Assembly (NCBI GenBank): GCA_024734495.1
Contig: JALMQS010000082.1
Location: forward strand, 2,909,634-2,973,633
Reading direction: 5' to 3'
Origin: Forficula auricularia
Lineage: Eukaryota > Arthropoda > Insecta > Dermaptera > Forficulidae
Length of the DNA stretch: 64,000 nt
The notes beneath the pieces were generated by a model. It searched no databases and had not been told where the DNA came from. It worked only from the letters and a program-made list of their open reading frames with translations. Of this stretch, positions 11,465 through 23,563 are shown in pieces. Positions within the stretch are counted from its first letter, which is position 1, and every line of letters starts with the position of its first letter. Position numbers and translations under genes: made by a program.

Positions 11465-11572
11465 TCCGGCTAGAGGCATCATTCGGCCAAACAGCTATAA
11501 CAATGATGTCACTAATAGTCCGGCTAGGGGCATCGTTCGGCCAAACAGGTATAATAGTGATGTCACTAATTG
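11465..11572. repeat. two-copy 54-bp tandem repeat with CRE-like sites
   Basis: TCCGGCTAGAGGCATCATTC at 11465 recurs with four substitutions at 11519. Both copies end in TGATGTCACTAAT, which contains a CRE/bZIP-like TGATGTCA site. The repeat is short, GC-richer than its surroundings and not part of a recognised transposon. A duplicated regulatory element is an inference. Confidence 0.6.
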
Positions 11573-11683
11573 TTTCTGTTAATAATGAGTTTATTCGATT
11601 TGTTTTTAATTTTATTAACAAAGGGTGTTAAGATGTATATTTGATGAGGCTTTAGAGGAGATTTTTATATTTTGAGTGTCTTA

Positions 11684-11881
11684 GGGCCGGTTGCATGTCG
11701 GAAAGTAAATGCTTTTTACCACTAAGACAGGGTAGATGGTAAATGGAGGAACTGGGATGGCCAATCAGATGCCAGGCTCTGTCAGTCGCTGGCATCTGAT
11801 TGGCCATCCCAATCCCTCCATTTACCATCTACCCTGTGTTAGTGGTAAAAAGCATTTACTTTGCGACATACAACCGGCCCT
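11684..11881. mobile_element. hairpin MITE, GGGCCGGTTG type, long form
   Basis: Almost the whole 198 bp is a palindrome running from GGGCCGGTTGCATGTCG to CGACATACAACCGGCCC, with only a short central loop. TTA flanks both sides, consistent with a TA or TTA target duplication. It is a Tc1/mariner- or Harbinger-like hairpin MITE; the superfamily is not settled. An internally shortened sister copy is at 26410-26559. Confidence 0.85.
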
Positions 11882-12984
11882 TAGCTATTTGTTATAATCT
11901 TAAACAAATAAATGAGTTAATGGAATCCAAAGTTTTGACTATAAAAATTTTCTTGGATTTAAATAAAACAAATAAATAAATAAATTTAATCAATTAATAC
12001 AATCAAGAATTTTATTTAATTGAAAATTTTAAATATAAAACATAATTTACAAATCACCGATCAAATTAAAAATTAGTTATACCTATACCTACATATATTC
12101 AAACGAAAATATTATCTAAAAAAAATTATCAAAATTTTCACTGAATTTGATACTTTTTTATCAAAACTGAGTGAATCAAAGTGAGCTTAATTTATAAAAA
12201 TTTTATTGACGTATTGAAAAAATTAAAAATTTTTATTGTTTAATTAAAAATTAGACTAATCTTCTTTTAAGGAAGATTTTAACTTCATTTATTTGTATAT
12301 CGAGTTGAAAATTGGTCATAATGATTTTTTTTCCACCTGTAGAGTTAGGAAATGCCTCGGGGTCTTTTCAGATGACTTAATGACTTAATTCTGGTCAGAA
12401 ATGTCTAAATGATCCGGATGGGCGTCATTCAACCCATCTGCTCCCCTTTTCCCCTCTCTCTCAATCAATCTGCATAAATAAATAAATAAATTACGCTTTC
12501 TTTTATTAAACAAAGTAATTTTGAATTTAAATTTTTCTACAGATCGTTTCCTTCCGGTTCCTCTTCGAAATTAATGAATGAAAACGAACCGCTTTGAGAA
12601 ATATTATTATAAATCAAATCTTTTTAAAAATATCATTTCCTGTTGGTAGGAAGTATCAAGGTAATTTAATTATAATATTTATAGCCATCATTATTCTAGT
12701 CATGTTGCTCGCATTTTCCTCGGGAAAGCGTAAAGCAATGCTCTAACTTAGAAATTAAATATAATGTAACAGCTATTAAGCCCTCAACATTGGCAAAAAT
12801 CAGAGTTAGCGAGGAAGATATGTATTATTCTTTTGGGATAATAGAGTTTGTTTTCCTAATAATTTTCTTCCACTAGAGGTCTTCTTAAATCTAGTTATTA
12901 ATTCTATAAGAGATGTCGCACGTATCATGATTTTCTTCACCACTAGTTTAATTTTACACCTACTGCACTGTAGAAAATGTTATA
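11882..12984. other. AT-rich stretch with one GC-richer patch
   Basis: Positions 12340-12470 (GCCTCGGGGTC, then GGGCGTCATTCAACCC) are GC-richer and non-repetitive. The rest is AT-rich filler. No gene seen. Confidence 0.35.
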
Positions 12985-13628
12985 CAGTGGAGTTCCAATT
13001 ATCCACAGTAATTGGGGTTGAGTGTCCCGTGGATAATGGGATTTTGAAGTATATAACAAGAAGAATAAAAAAGTCAACATTTATTATTTGATCAATTAAC
13101 TTCAAAAAAGTTTTTAATATTTCAAATTTTTGTTAATAATAATTTGTTAATTCACAATTAAATATATTAATTAACTAATTTTATTGAACTTTAATGAGAT
13201 AAAAAATTGAATAATGTGTAAATTAGGATATACGTACGTGTTGTTTGAATTTTATACTACGATTTACATTGTTTTCTCACCGAGGAAAAATGTTTAAAAA
13301 ATATATAAAATCGAATGAAATGTAACGATGACTTATGACATGGAAACATTTTTTAAGAGAAACGTATTATTTATTAGTAAATTATTAATATAATTAAATA
13401 ATATATATATGTGAATCTATAAACAGTATTTAAATTCAATTATAATATATTTTTTATTAATAAAAAATATTATAATTTGAAATTTGTTTATATTTTTGCT
13501 ATAAGTTGTACGAACGAATGCATTTTGAAACTGATAAATTAATTGAATTCCAAATTTCCAAATTGTTTGGGACCCGAAAATAGTCCGCACAGCGGATAAT
13601 CAGACCGCAGATAATCGGGACTCTACTG
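12985..13628. mobile_element. nonautonomous Tigger/pogo-type element
   Basis: The left end CAGTGGAGTTCCAATTATCC and the right end (reverse-complemented CAGTAGAGTCCCGATTATC) have the characteristic Tigger/pogo terminal form, and TA precedes the left end. Further inward, GTGGATAATGGG and GCGGATAATC words repeat the motif. The 640-bp interior is AT-rich without transposase, so it is a deletion derivative. Confidence 0.75.
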
Positions 13629-15889
13629 AATTATCAAAAAGAATTAAAGGACATAAATATTATTCGATTTTCAAAAATTCAAAAAGGAATTATAATTAAT
13701 TTGTCTTTTTCAAATTTAGTAATTATTTTTTAATGAAGATTTTTCTTAACTTTAAGGATCATTGACATAGTTTGGGCTAAATTTATTTATCTCTTACGAG
13801 CTGTCTGATCGGAAGTATGCAAGAATAGGGCTTTGTTAAGACCAATAGAAAGAGATCCAATCTCCAATGAATATTCATTCTTTGCCAAGAATATAGAAAA
13901 ATACCATTTTTAAATTCATTGCAATCATAAATATCCCTAGCTTAAAAGCTTTTATTTCGATTTGTTTTATTCACTGAGTGAAAAATTCATCTTCGAAACA
14001 GGAAGAAAGAAAGAAAAGAGAATGAATAAAATAATCATGATTTATATTAAATTAAAAAAAAAAAAAACGCTTGATTCAAAACCTTATCGCTTTTTATTAA
14101 TCAAAAAGGGTGGATTTTTCTGTTTTATTTATTTCCTTTTTTTTAAACCACCCCCGTCGCGATTTATTTATTGCCATAATTTTCCATGCCATTTCTTTTT
14201 TTGCATAGAAGGAAATATCATCAAACCTTTTTCCTCTTCGAGTCTCTTCTTTCTCTCTCGCTATCTCAAAAAAAAAAAAAAAAAAAAAAAAAATGAAATA
14301 AATAAAATAAAATAAAATCATGAAGGGGAGAGTGAGCCCGGGTAATTTCTCGTTGGATGTTTTTTATTTTTTTTTACGAGGAAATCTCAAGTCGATTTAC
14401 TTTTATTGTCGATGATATGATTAAAAAGCAAAACAAAAAAAAAAAAGAGAGGAATAAAAACGATGAAAAATTAAATTGAATTTTTTTATGTCATTCTCTT
14501 GATTTTTATTTTTTTTTTATTTATTTTTTTAAGTTTTCATTTCATCTGAAAGGGGCATATGAAGTTAAGGAAGAGATTCAGCTAGAAATAATTTGAACAT
14601 AAAAAATACTTTTTTAAATTTTGCTAGATTTATGTATGAGAGGCGTAGGAATTGAACTCTCAGAGGGCATTTGCTCCCCTCATCAAATTAAATTTATTTA
14701 ATTTGAGGAATAATTTTGCTCCAATTTTTTCTTTTTAACTGTAATATACATATTTATAAAAATTTTACTTATTTATTTACCTATTTCACTTTTTAATTTC
14801 TTAGAGAATTTGATTTTTTCTGAACGGGTATATAAGGTAAAGGCTCCAGTAATCCAGGCCATCTAATCGAAAAATTGAAGTAAAACTGAGTTTCCACTGC
14901 TGTAAAATTAAGCAAACTGGTCCAAATTTTTACCTGTCATTCTATTATCTGTCCTACACCTGTAACAGCAATTTTAGCACTCTGGCTGCATTTAAAAAAA
15001 TAAAAATAAATATTTACCATAACTAATCCGATGCACCGATAATTGGCCAGTATTTTACATAGTATATCTTTCGAAAATTTATTAAAACAATAATTACATT
15101 CTAATCAAAAATTAAAATGTGATTTGATTTTTTTTTTAAATATAATTTATGAAATTTAGAATAGGATTGAATGAACCACCTGGTTAAGGATTTAACATGA
15201 AGTATGCTTGACATTGATTTTTAAATGCAGGCTAAAGGTAACAATATTTAAAACATTTTATTAAAGATTTTTATTAAAAAAAAAATAAGAAAATAAATTA
15301 GTATATCCCTTAAAATTTATTAACTCAACCTTCTCTGTCTACGTTCATTTTCATGGAATTAAAAAAAATACTCTAAAAATTTTATATTTTCCTAAAAATA
15401 ATATAATTTTTATTAATAATAATAAAAAATGACATCAAGTTTATTTTACACCCCTGCGACGTTGAATGTCCGAGTTATAAAATTATTCTGAAAATTATCT
15501 ATTTTTTAAAAAAATAAAAGGATTTCTATGATTTATAATTCACAAGTTGAAACAGAACGAGCATAAAGTCTATATAAATATTCATTATAAATTTTAATAT
15601 AAGTATTTATTTATGTATTTGGATTTGAATTTCATGGAGTCACGAAAGAGTCCAAGGGGAGTAAAATTATTTTATGATTTATAATGCAAAAGTTGAATGG
15701 AACTTAAATTGGTGTGGATGATCCGAAGAATGTTAAATGATTGCTTAAATAAATAAAAAGTTCCTTTGTAGTAAATTTTACTACATGTTATATTTTGCAG
15801 AGTTGTTTAGGGAAGTCAAATGGTTTTATTGCCATGAAATAAAGAAGAACTAGAAGTTGAAACAGGACAAGATCTCGAAAAGTATGGAT
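13629..15889. other. AT-rich low-complexity region
   Basis: Long homopolymer and poly-purine runs dominate, including an A run at about 14269-14292. The 117- and 74-codon frames at 13962-14321 on opposite strands are low-complexity artefacts (poly-Lys, poly-Phe). No gene seen. Confidence 0.5.
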
Positions 15890-16500
15890 GCTAAGGGTGT
15901 AGGCTTGATAGTTATTTAGGGGTTGTAAAATGATTCGGGAGAAAGTCCTCGACGGTGTTATTTATCAGTTCGAGACTTGGCTTTCCCCCGGGGGTATTAT
16001 TATCATTAACCCGGTAATGAAGAGACGCTCCCTCAGGAGCCCCTTGATCGGGATTACACCACCCGAGTGAAGGGAATCCCAGTTAAGCTCGGGGAAGAAT
16101 AATTATTCCTCCCTTCAGGAGATCAATAATGGGAAAATTATTTTTTTCTTCATGGTAATTAATTATGACGTTAGCGATCAAAGTAAGTTAAGCATATTTC
16201 ATAAATGTCAGGGGCTTATTTGTAATGGGATTGTTTAAGCCCTAATAATCATTTCGGCGATATATTAAGAGGGAATTTACGCCTTTGATATTTTAACGGC
16301 GAGCTGCTCATGAATCATAGAGATATCTAAGAATACACAAATAGACAAAGTGAGAGAGCTCTTTGAGATGACAGCCTATTATTATTAGACCCCCTTCCTG
16401 GACCTCTTCATCTGTTCCCGCGCATCCCCTCTCGATCTCGATTGGGTTACGAACCAGCCTCAAATATACAATAGAAGACAAATCGAACAATTCATACCAG
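15890..16500. other. GC-richer unique island
   Basis: Positions 15940-16120 include CCCCCGGGGG and a dense mixed-sequence block around AACCCGGTAATGAAGAG. A second block lies at 16230-16490. No splice-bounded frame is convincing; the 60-codon minus-strand frame 16308-16490 is not recognised. Candidate conserved noncoding DNA. Confidence 0.25.
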
Positions 16501-17312
16501 AGTGGAAATATACATGTATAAATCCGGAGATCACTTCACGCAGATCGTTCTATTGAATAAATAGAGAAAAGTAAAAAATCCTTTACATCTATATTTGTCA
16601 AGGAACAAAAAAGTATATTTAAGGAACTAAAAGGAAGACCAAGGAAAATGAAGAGTTGATATGTTGGGACTGACTGAAAAGATAGTTTGATAGCCGGGTA
16701 TAATAGTACCTATTGTAATAATATACATAAAGTGTATGTTTGTCCGATGTCCGCAGAATATGCTCACATTTCTTGAGTGTATTGGACTTGATGCTCTTGC
16801 AACATAATCGAACATACTGATCATGGGCACTAGATATTTCTGCTGAGAAATTTAAAAGCACGCATGCTTACTAGGGTAGGTGTGAGTGCATTAAATCGAA
16901 TACGCTATTTATTTAGTAAATAGATGTAAACAGTGAAGAGTTTCATGAAATTTTAAGCTATTTTGAGTTTTTTAAGTTGGATTACTTGTGGGGGATATTA
17001 AAAAAATAAAATAGCTGTTCTAGTACCTAATTGATTACTTTCACTATGGGGATCCATTCAGAAAAATCTTCTAAATCTCTGTCTGGCCCATGAGAAAATT
17101 GAATTACAAATTTAAGAAAAAAACAAACATCTCAGTTGTTAGCAGCAGAGTTAACATTTCTAAAGAAAACACAAGATATTGTAAAATACTGAATATGAGG
17201 TGTTTAGGATAATATATTTTTATTATGTCAGAATGAGTGAAATCAACCCTTCTGTCATCATATAATCTTACTTAGAACTTCTTATTCAGTACATGACAAT
17301 ATCTAGTGTTTT
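16501..17312. other. unique stretch, no gene seen
   Basis: Two overlapping minus-strand frames (80 and 67 codons, 16619-16861) have no recognisable domain. No repeats with clear ends. Confidence 0.4.
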
Positions 17313-17320
17313 CTTTAGAA

Positions 17321-17663
17321 CAGTGCTTCCCAACCTAGGTTTCCCAATCAGGTTTTTCGCGTGGGTCCGCAAAAATTTTCATTATAAAGTACAAATATTA
17401 GAAATTCTCCAATTGAACCAGATATTGATTTGTTGTGTAGAAATATGCAACCGAAACCATCTCATTAAATTGTTTTGTGAGCTTCATCTACCTATGTATA
17501 GATTTTCTTATTTTATTTTTAAAAAACTGTTTGTAAGTAAGTTAACAACAACAACATGTGAAATAAAAATTTGGACGACTAAAATATGTTTTTTTTTCTG
17601 GGGTCCGCGGATTATTTTTTCAGATTTATGGTGTCGTGGCATAAAAAAGGTTGGTAAGCACTG
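17321..17663. mobile_element. hAT MITE with perfect 8-bp TSD
   Basis: The ends CAGTGCTTCCCAACCT and (reverse-complemented) CAGTGCTTACCAACCT are inverted. The exact 8-bp duplication CTTTAGAA sits at 17313-17320 and 17664-17671, diagnostic of the hAT superfamily. Subterminal GGGTCCGC words also appear on both sides. The 141-codon frame 17293-17718 spans it and is a chance frame. Confidence 0.9.
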
Positions 17664-17671
17664 CTTTAGAA

Positions 17672-18591
17672 TATTAGAATATCCTTGCTGTCATTTTACT
17701 CTGCTCTGGCAAATCTAAAGTCACTTTAGAGCGCACATGAAACTATTCCCATTTATACTGGGAAAACGTTCCCCCACCTAACAGTCGTAAGACCCTTCAC
17801 GATTTTACTCGAAGAGGAATATAAAATCGTATAAGTGGGAGTAAAAAGTACTTATGGGTCCCCACTCCCGGTTATGTGAACTCTTTCGTGACAATAACGT
17901 AGAAATTTCATTCCACATTCATTTCAAATTAATTTCTCTAATAAATGAATTAATAATAACTTTATTACAAGACTAAATTATTGAATACGAATTTTATTGA
18001 CGATCATTATTTTTTATTAAATCATTTGTGGCCATTTCCTTTTTTTATTTAAATTTTATAATTCATGAACTCCTATTTTAATTAAAACACGAATCAAATT
18101 AGCTTACATGATTTAATAAAAAAAAAAAAAAAAAAAAATGTGAGTTACAATTTTTTCCCCATCATTTATATAATAATTTTATAGGGGGATATTCAAGTAA
18201 AAGGTGTTTTCACATTATAGAATAATTTGTCTGGAATATTAATGGGTAGAAGGAAAAAGAAGATAGAGGGTGAGATATAAAGACAAGCAACATGGAATGA
18301 AATAATAATTTCATAATGCGGGCGCTATATCAATTTCAATTAATGAATAAAGAAAAAAATTATTCTGTTCACAATGTTGTTTATCTGTATATAATTTGAT
18401 TATTAAATAAATGATTATTTATTTAATTTCCATCTTCTGTGGCTATATAATCAATTTTTTCGATTATATTATAGTTTTTGTAATTTTTTTTATAGGTAGG
18501 TGATTATGATCACCAGTTGGATTCATTAAGAACTTCTAATTAGGTTGGTTGTATTAATTCAACAATATTAAAGATACGATTTTGTATAGAT
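17672..18591. other. unique region, no gene seen
   Basis: A GC-richer patch at 17725-17880 (ACGATTTTACTCGAAGAGG region) is followed by AT-rich DNA with an A run at 18119-18138. An acceptor-like TTTTTTTATAG abuts GTAGGT at 18496 (see findings). Confidence 0.4.
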
Positions 18592-18605
18592 TTAGTGAGT
18601 TACAT

Positions 18606-18992
18606 AAAGAGAAACAAAGAGGTTGTCTTCTGATTGATGCAAATACCCCCCCCCCCCCCTCCATTGTCCGTCTGTCCTTTGTTATAAAAGGGATACATAT
18701 GTTTAAAAGGAATGTGTCCTGAAAATTATATTTTAATTTTAACTGGCTCTCGGCTAACTAAATATCAAAAAATTTTCAATATCCATGCGATACTGACCCC
18801 ATGAAAAATAATATTTATAATTAAAGAAGACTGATGGTGAAGACCTTCGAAACTATAGTCTCAAACAAATAAATAATATATTATATTTTTGATTTGTGTG
18901 TATGTTTATTTGTATCAAGCAGAGGACAACCTCTTTGTTTCTCTTTATGAATCAACAACTCTGCTACTCTCGACAAAATAAAAACTTTTCAA
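18606..18992. mobile_element. complete HHR foldback of the module family, 14-bp direct repeats
   Basis: It starts with the module on the minus strand (18606-18645) and ends with the same module on the plus strand (18897-18992), so the termini are inverted. A hammerhead-like motif lies between them. The exact 14-bp repeat TTAGTGAGTTACAT flanks it at 18592-18605 and 18993-19006, defining the element ends. No coding capacity. This is the reference copy for the family. Confidence 0.75.
18828..18863 (+). ncRNA. hammerhead-like motif of the module family, slightly decayed
   Basis: AGA, CTGATGG, T, GAAG-AC-CTTC, GAAA, C-TATA-G, TC, TC. The sequence gives a 3-bp stem I in the family consensus (AGA/UCU), a GAAG/CTTC stem II, a short stem III (C with G around TATA) and GUC at the cleavage site. 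The last core A is G here and the stem II loop is only two bases, so this copy is probably inactive. Confidence 0.5.
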
Positions 18993-19006
18993 TTAGTGAG
19001 TTACAT

Positions 19007-19430
19007 TAACCACAAAATTCAATTTTAATAATTTACCAATCCGAAACTAGAAATCAAATTCGTTTATTTTTATTATTTTTTTTTATGTAGTGATATTTTG
19101 TAAGCTGTAAATATTGTAGTATAAAGCTGGAAACAAAGAGCTATTTAAAGAGGCGAAAACAAATTTGCTATAATTCTAAGCTCTGCCCGATTTTAAGTGT
19201 AAATTCAAAAGTTTGATTTGACTGCTTTGTACCCCAATCCATTATATTCTTTGCCTTATACTATTGCATTTTTGATGAAATTACAATATACTAATATATA
19301 AGTAATAGTTAAAGTATTTTAAAATATAAATTTTAAGTGCCTTAGCATATTTCTAGGTATATCTATTTATATAGATCAGGATAGATAAGCATATCAGTTG
19401 GGCTAAGTAAGATCTTGATGTTAATCGGTT
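19007..19430. other. AT-rich unique stretch
   Basis: No open frame, RNA gene or repeat end is seen. Confidence 0.4.
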
Positions 19431-19950
19431 TAGGCTGACTTAGCGCTCGGCTTCCCAAGGGGATCCCAACTCTCTACTGCTGGCTGCCAAGGTGTACTCT
19501 ACCCATTAAGGCCCACGCGCCCCAAGAAAAAGGAGGTGGCATTTGTCATCGGGGACGGTTATGACGGCCCATAAATCAAGCGCCAATCAACGTGCGCGAC
19601 GTGTGGGGCCCACGTGTCGTTTGAATCATCCGAAAATCAAAATTAATTTAATTAAAAAAAGAGGGGTTTCCCTGAGTGGCGGATGTTCCAATGGAAAATG
19701 TTTATTATCTAGGGGATGCTTAAAAATAATAATCTTTAAAAATAACCAGCTGTTTCGGAAATAGGGGGGAGGTAATCCAATGACATGATCCTGGAGGGCA
19801 TTAATAAAATATCCCTTGTAATTTTTCGGCTGTTCGCTTTCTATTTCGGGGGTGTGCTTAATGTTCACTTCGGGGTCACAAATCATCTGAGATCGTCTCC
19901 CTTCCCCCCTCCGGACGACGACCCATCATTCCGTTAATGTCTCAGACCCC
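19431..19950. other. GC-rich unique island
   Basis: One of the most GC-rich blocks in the window, with CACGCGCCCC, GACGGTTATGACGG and GTGCGCGACGTGTGGG patches. Frames open for 40-86 codons occur on both strands (for example 19543-19764 plus, 19626-19886 minus), which is expected where stops are rare, and none is recognised. A conserved regulatory element or noncoding exon is plausible. Confidence 0.3.
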
Positions 19951-20444
19951 ATAAAACATAAGCAGCCTGTTCGATATCTATATATTTTATTAAACGGGGG
20001 ACAAAAAGAAAAATAAATACTCGAAAACAATTCGAAGAGATTTTTAACCCCCTTTTAACAACCCTTGAGTCGATAACAAAAAATTTCATAAATAGCTTAA
20101 TATTCAATTTTTCGGTTTCATACAGACAATATAAATAAATTTTAATTAAATTAGAATTTAATTTTCTTATAATCACATTACATATAGTTCCATAATTTTT
20201 GATAACAGCGTTTACTTAATATCATCTGGAACTAAATTTCACGCCACGAAAATAAAAGAATTGACATGACTAATAACGGTGCTGATAGCACAGTTTTCAT
20301 TACGAGAGGGGTAGCACCAAAGACAAACCCTGCCCTGGAAACAACTCTAAAGTCACAAATCATAATCATTAAGATTCAGCACCCATTCGCAGCCAAGTTA
20401 TTAACAATATAAGAGATAAATTTCTTTGTTGCCCAGAACTCTAA
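19951..20444. other. unique region, no gene seen
   Basis: AT-rich DNA with an unrecognised 80-codon minus-strand frame at 19934-20176. No splice signals support it. Confidence 0.4.
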
Positions 20445-20505
20445 GACAATCCCATCTTAGAAACGAGCTTGACAAGCTCGGGGCTAGTTCTGTCATTCCA
20501 TCATA
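20445..20505. repeat. dispersed repeat fragment (copy 1 of 2)
   Basis: CCATCTTAGAAACGAGCTTGA followed by CTCGGGG and AGTTCTGTCATTCCAT matches 53627-53679 in the same orientation. The family is not recognised. Confidence 0.6.
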
Positions 20506-21879
20506 CTAAAACTCACAAAATTTCTGCTCATAAACATAACAACATATTTTTGTGCATATAATTACAATACTTCTTCCACACCCTAAGTTTTGTAAAGTAA
20601 AAAAAACTCCATTCACACAGTCGCTAATCATTTTTCACCAGTTACTTCTTGTATAAATGATTAAAAGGTCTCATAGATAAGATCATAAAAACAATAGCAA
20701 GCAGCTTATGTTGACAGCTTCGATCTCTGATATGAGGATGACTTCTGACCTACCACGAAAACAAGTAAGGTAGTCTCACCCTTGAATAGGATTGAAAGAG
20801 AGAAAAGCTTTCACCGTACATATCATCTTTATGCATATCTCCGAGACATTCAGACATAATATTTATATAACTTTGCTGGATGGATTTTAAAATAACATCG
20901 AAACGAATTTTTCGTTGATGTTTAGTATTTCCGTTTTTAAACAGAGAGTGTCTCTCACTCTTTCTAATATTCTCGTGTGCATCTGTCCTTAGAGTAAGGG
21001 AGGGAAAAAAGGGCGCCAGACGGTTTAATAAGCTCGATGGATCGGATGCCAAAAGTGTCCGAGACTACTCTTGCTCCCTTGTGACCCTTTCCCTGCTATA
21101 TGTACTCTGGGGATTTGCAGCCCTACAGAAAATCTCAAAAAATCGGAAAACCTTTTGAACCTTGATTTGATTGATGCCCAAGTGTAAATATAAATTACAT
21201 TTCTCTTACAATATACTTATAAAACGTAGGTAAACTTGACTACTGAACTGGAGTTCACGTCCAGAAAATCACCAAAATGTCCGAAAATCTTGAAATTAGA
21301 TTAAAATCATCTCAAGAAGCAACAGATGAACTCTAGTGAACTATTTGTTAGTTGGTAATAATTATTAATAATAATTAATGGACCAAAGATATAATACAAT
21401 AAGATTATAGGGTGAATTCTCTCTTCACACTTGATTTAACTCTAATACCATAACATCGAAAGTACTAGGTGGAAGATTTCCAACTTATAGTAAAAAAAGC
21501 CAAATATAATTCAACTTTGCAAATTTTTTTTTCATATAATAAGTAAGACAAATTAGAAACTACTATCTTAAGCCAAAGTCTTGGTATAATGAACACCATT
21601 TACTATAGTTGAATATTAAAAACTTATTTACATCTTTGCAGCTCTTATGGTGCTTGACTTCTGAGCTTGAATAGAATATTTTTTTTAATTTCGTTAAAGG
21701 CATTCATTCCACAAAAAGAATTTGACAATAATGTGATATTTATTTGAAGACACAAGCGTGAAGATGGCAGCTACAACCTAATCGATCTATTCTAGTGAAA
21801 GATCTAAAGAAGTGGATATTAATGTATTCTTTCATAATTAATTAATAAAAGGGAATCGTTTGTTAATCGTCTCTTCAGA
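20506..21879. other. unique region with one GC-richer island
   Basis: Positions 20720-21125 are GC-richer, with a 100-codon minus-strand frame at 20750-21052 that shows Ser/Leu/Arg-rich sequence but no domain I recognise. The rest is AT-rich. An acceptor-like ATTTACATCTTTGCAG near 21640 has no matching donor. Confidence 0.35.
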
Positions 21880-22400
21880 TGAGTGACTGACTGCCTGCCT
21901 TCGGGGTGGTCCATAAGGTTCATGTCCCCCAGACAATCCGGAGAATTAATATTTTCGTTCTTCTTTGAAATATATAAAAAAGAAACATATTTCGCACCGA
22001 ATTAATAAAGCTCTCTGTCAGTTGAAGAATGTTTTAATTTTCATCTTTTATGAATTTTCGCAGAGACGTCAAAGTTTTGACGTTGAAATATTCTTCCTTG
22101 TCTGCGTGTGTCTGTGTGTTATGTATGTAAAGGCCCCCGTAGAAGTGTAATCTGTCAAAACGGCGTCGCGGTGAAAAAAATCCGAATGACAAAAAATGAC
22201 AGAGTATCTTTTGAAGTTGAGAAACTCGCTCTGGGAGGGCGCAATTAGCTACACGACTACCCCGTTCCGCCTCCCGTGTCAGACTCCCCATTAGGACAAT
22301 ATTCAGTTTCAGTTTCAGCAGCTCTGTTATGGTGCAGGTGCATCAGATTCAGCAGGCGACTCATTCTGAGCATCCCACTCTCGCTCCCCTTGTAGTCATT
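21880..22400. other. GC-richer unique island
   Basis: Two dense blocks (21880-21950 and 22060-22390) include GCAGCTCTG and repeated CAGTTTCAG words near 22307. Overlapping short frames on both strands (61 and 85 codons) are not recognised. Candidate conserved noncoding DNA. Confidence 0.25.
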
Positions 22401-23400
22401 CGGAATTGTAATAAAAAATAGATATTGTAATTTGATAAAATTAGGCTAGACACTGGCAAAGCGTCCAATATGTTTATTTTTGTGTCAAAATTAATCCTCA
22501 CAGACATACCTTTATTTTTAAATATTTACCGTTCGCCGGGCATAAAAATATGCGCCTCAAGTCGCATTTCAAACGCTCAATTATATAAAATGATTTATAT
22601 TCGTCCCATTGGAATTTATCGCTTTTTTAATTATATACATTTTCCCCGCTTTTATATATATATATATATTAATTCTACTTTCTCGAATTCTCTCTCGGAA
22701 GTGCTGAAGAAAGAATTCAGACACAGCGAGATATCTGCGTATTTTTTATCCCTATCAAACGTAAAGGAATTTTCTAACAAAATTGTTATTATCGCGATAA
22801 TTACACTAATTATATTATAATAAAAATTAAAACGATGCTTTTCAATTAATCTAAGATTATAATGATTCTTAGAAAATATTAAATAACATAGGCATATAAA
22901 TAAATAAATAAATGTCAGACTTAACGATAAATCAAATTAAATAAAATTATCTATTGGTTGACAATAATTAGTAGATTGATTATTCAATTTTAGAAATTAA
23001 TTTTTTTAAAAAATCCATAAATTAATATATGAAATATGATTAAATTATTGTAATTTAATAAAGTGATTAAATGGAAAGTATAAAGTATCTTAATAAATAA
23101 ATCAATAAATTATATGAAATGATAATAAAAATGGAAAAATATGAATTAGATTATATAATTTGGATTAATTATTGTGTAGAATTAATTGATTTTAATTAAT
23201 TGCTAGCTATATATGACACCTTTATCGGTTATCAAGAATTAATTGAAATTTCATAAAATTATTCTTTAATATATTTAGAAAACTACCCCTTTAAAAAACT
23301 TTTAAATATTTTTTGATTTTGTTTTCTAGGATATTCGTTCATTGGGTCAAGATAAATTTAGTTAATTAAAAAATTTAAAAGGTGCACATTGAGAAAATTT
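22401..23400. other. AT-rich stretch
   Basis: Contains a TA-repeat near 22656-22670 and AAAT runs near 22895-22915. The 116-codon frame 22470-22820 has no recognisable domain and AT-driven composition. No gene seen. Confidence 0.4.
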
Positions 23401-23563
23401 GAGGGGTGAACCGCGACCTAATATCGTGTACACCTACTTCCACTTCAACTTTTATTTCCAAGTAGAAGACAATAGATGAAGTCTCATTATCTAATGAATT
23501 CCAAAATAATTCCACATAATTCCAAAGACGTGTATACCTAATTCCAATCGCGGTTCACCCCTC
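23401..23563. mobile_element. MITE with GAGGGGTGAACCGCGA terminal inverted repeats
   Basis: The 16-bp ends GAGGGGTGAACCGCGA and TCGCGGTTCACCCCTC are perfect inverted repeats enclosing about 130 bp. No clear target duplication. The superfamily is not assigned. Confidence 0.8.

Noticed and set aside
13962..14321. 117- and 74-codon frames on opposite strands
   Set aside because: They consist of poly-Lys, poly-Phe and poly-Glu runs from homopolymers.
17293..17718. 141-codon plus-strand frame
   Set aside because: Lies across the hAT MITE with an intact target duplication and carries no transposase signature.
22470..22820. 116-codon plus-strand frame
   Set aside because: Ile/Phe/Tyr-rich composition driven by AT content; no domain or splice signal.
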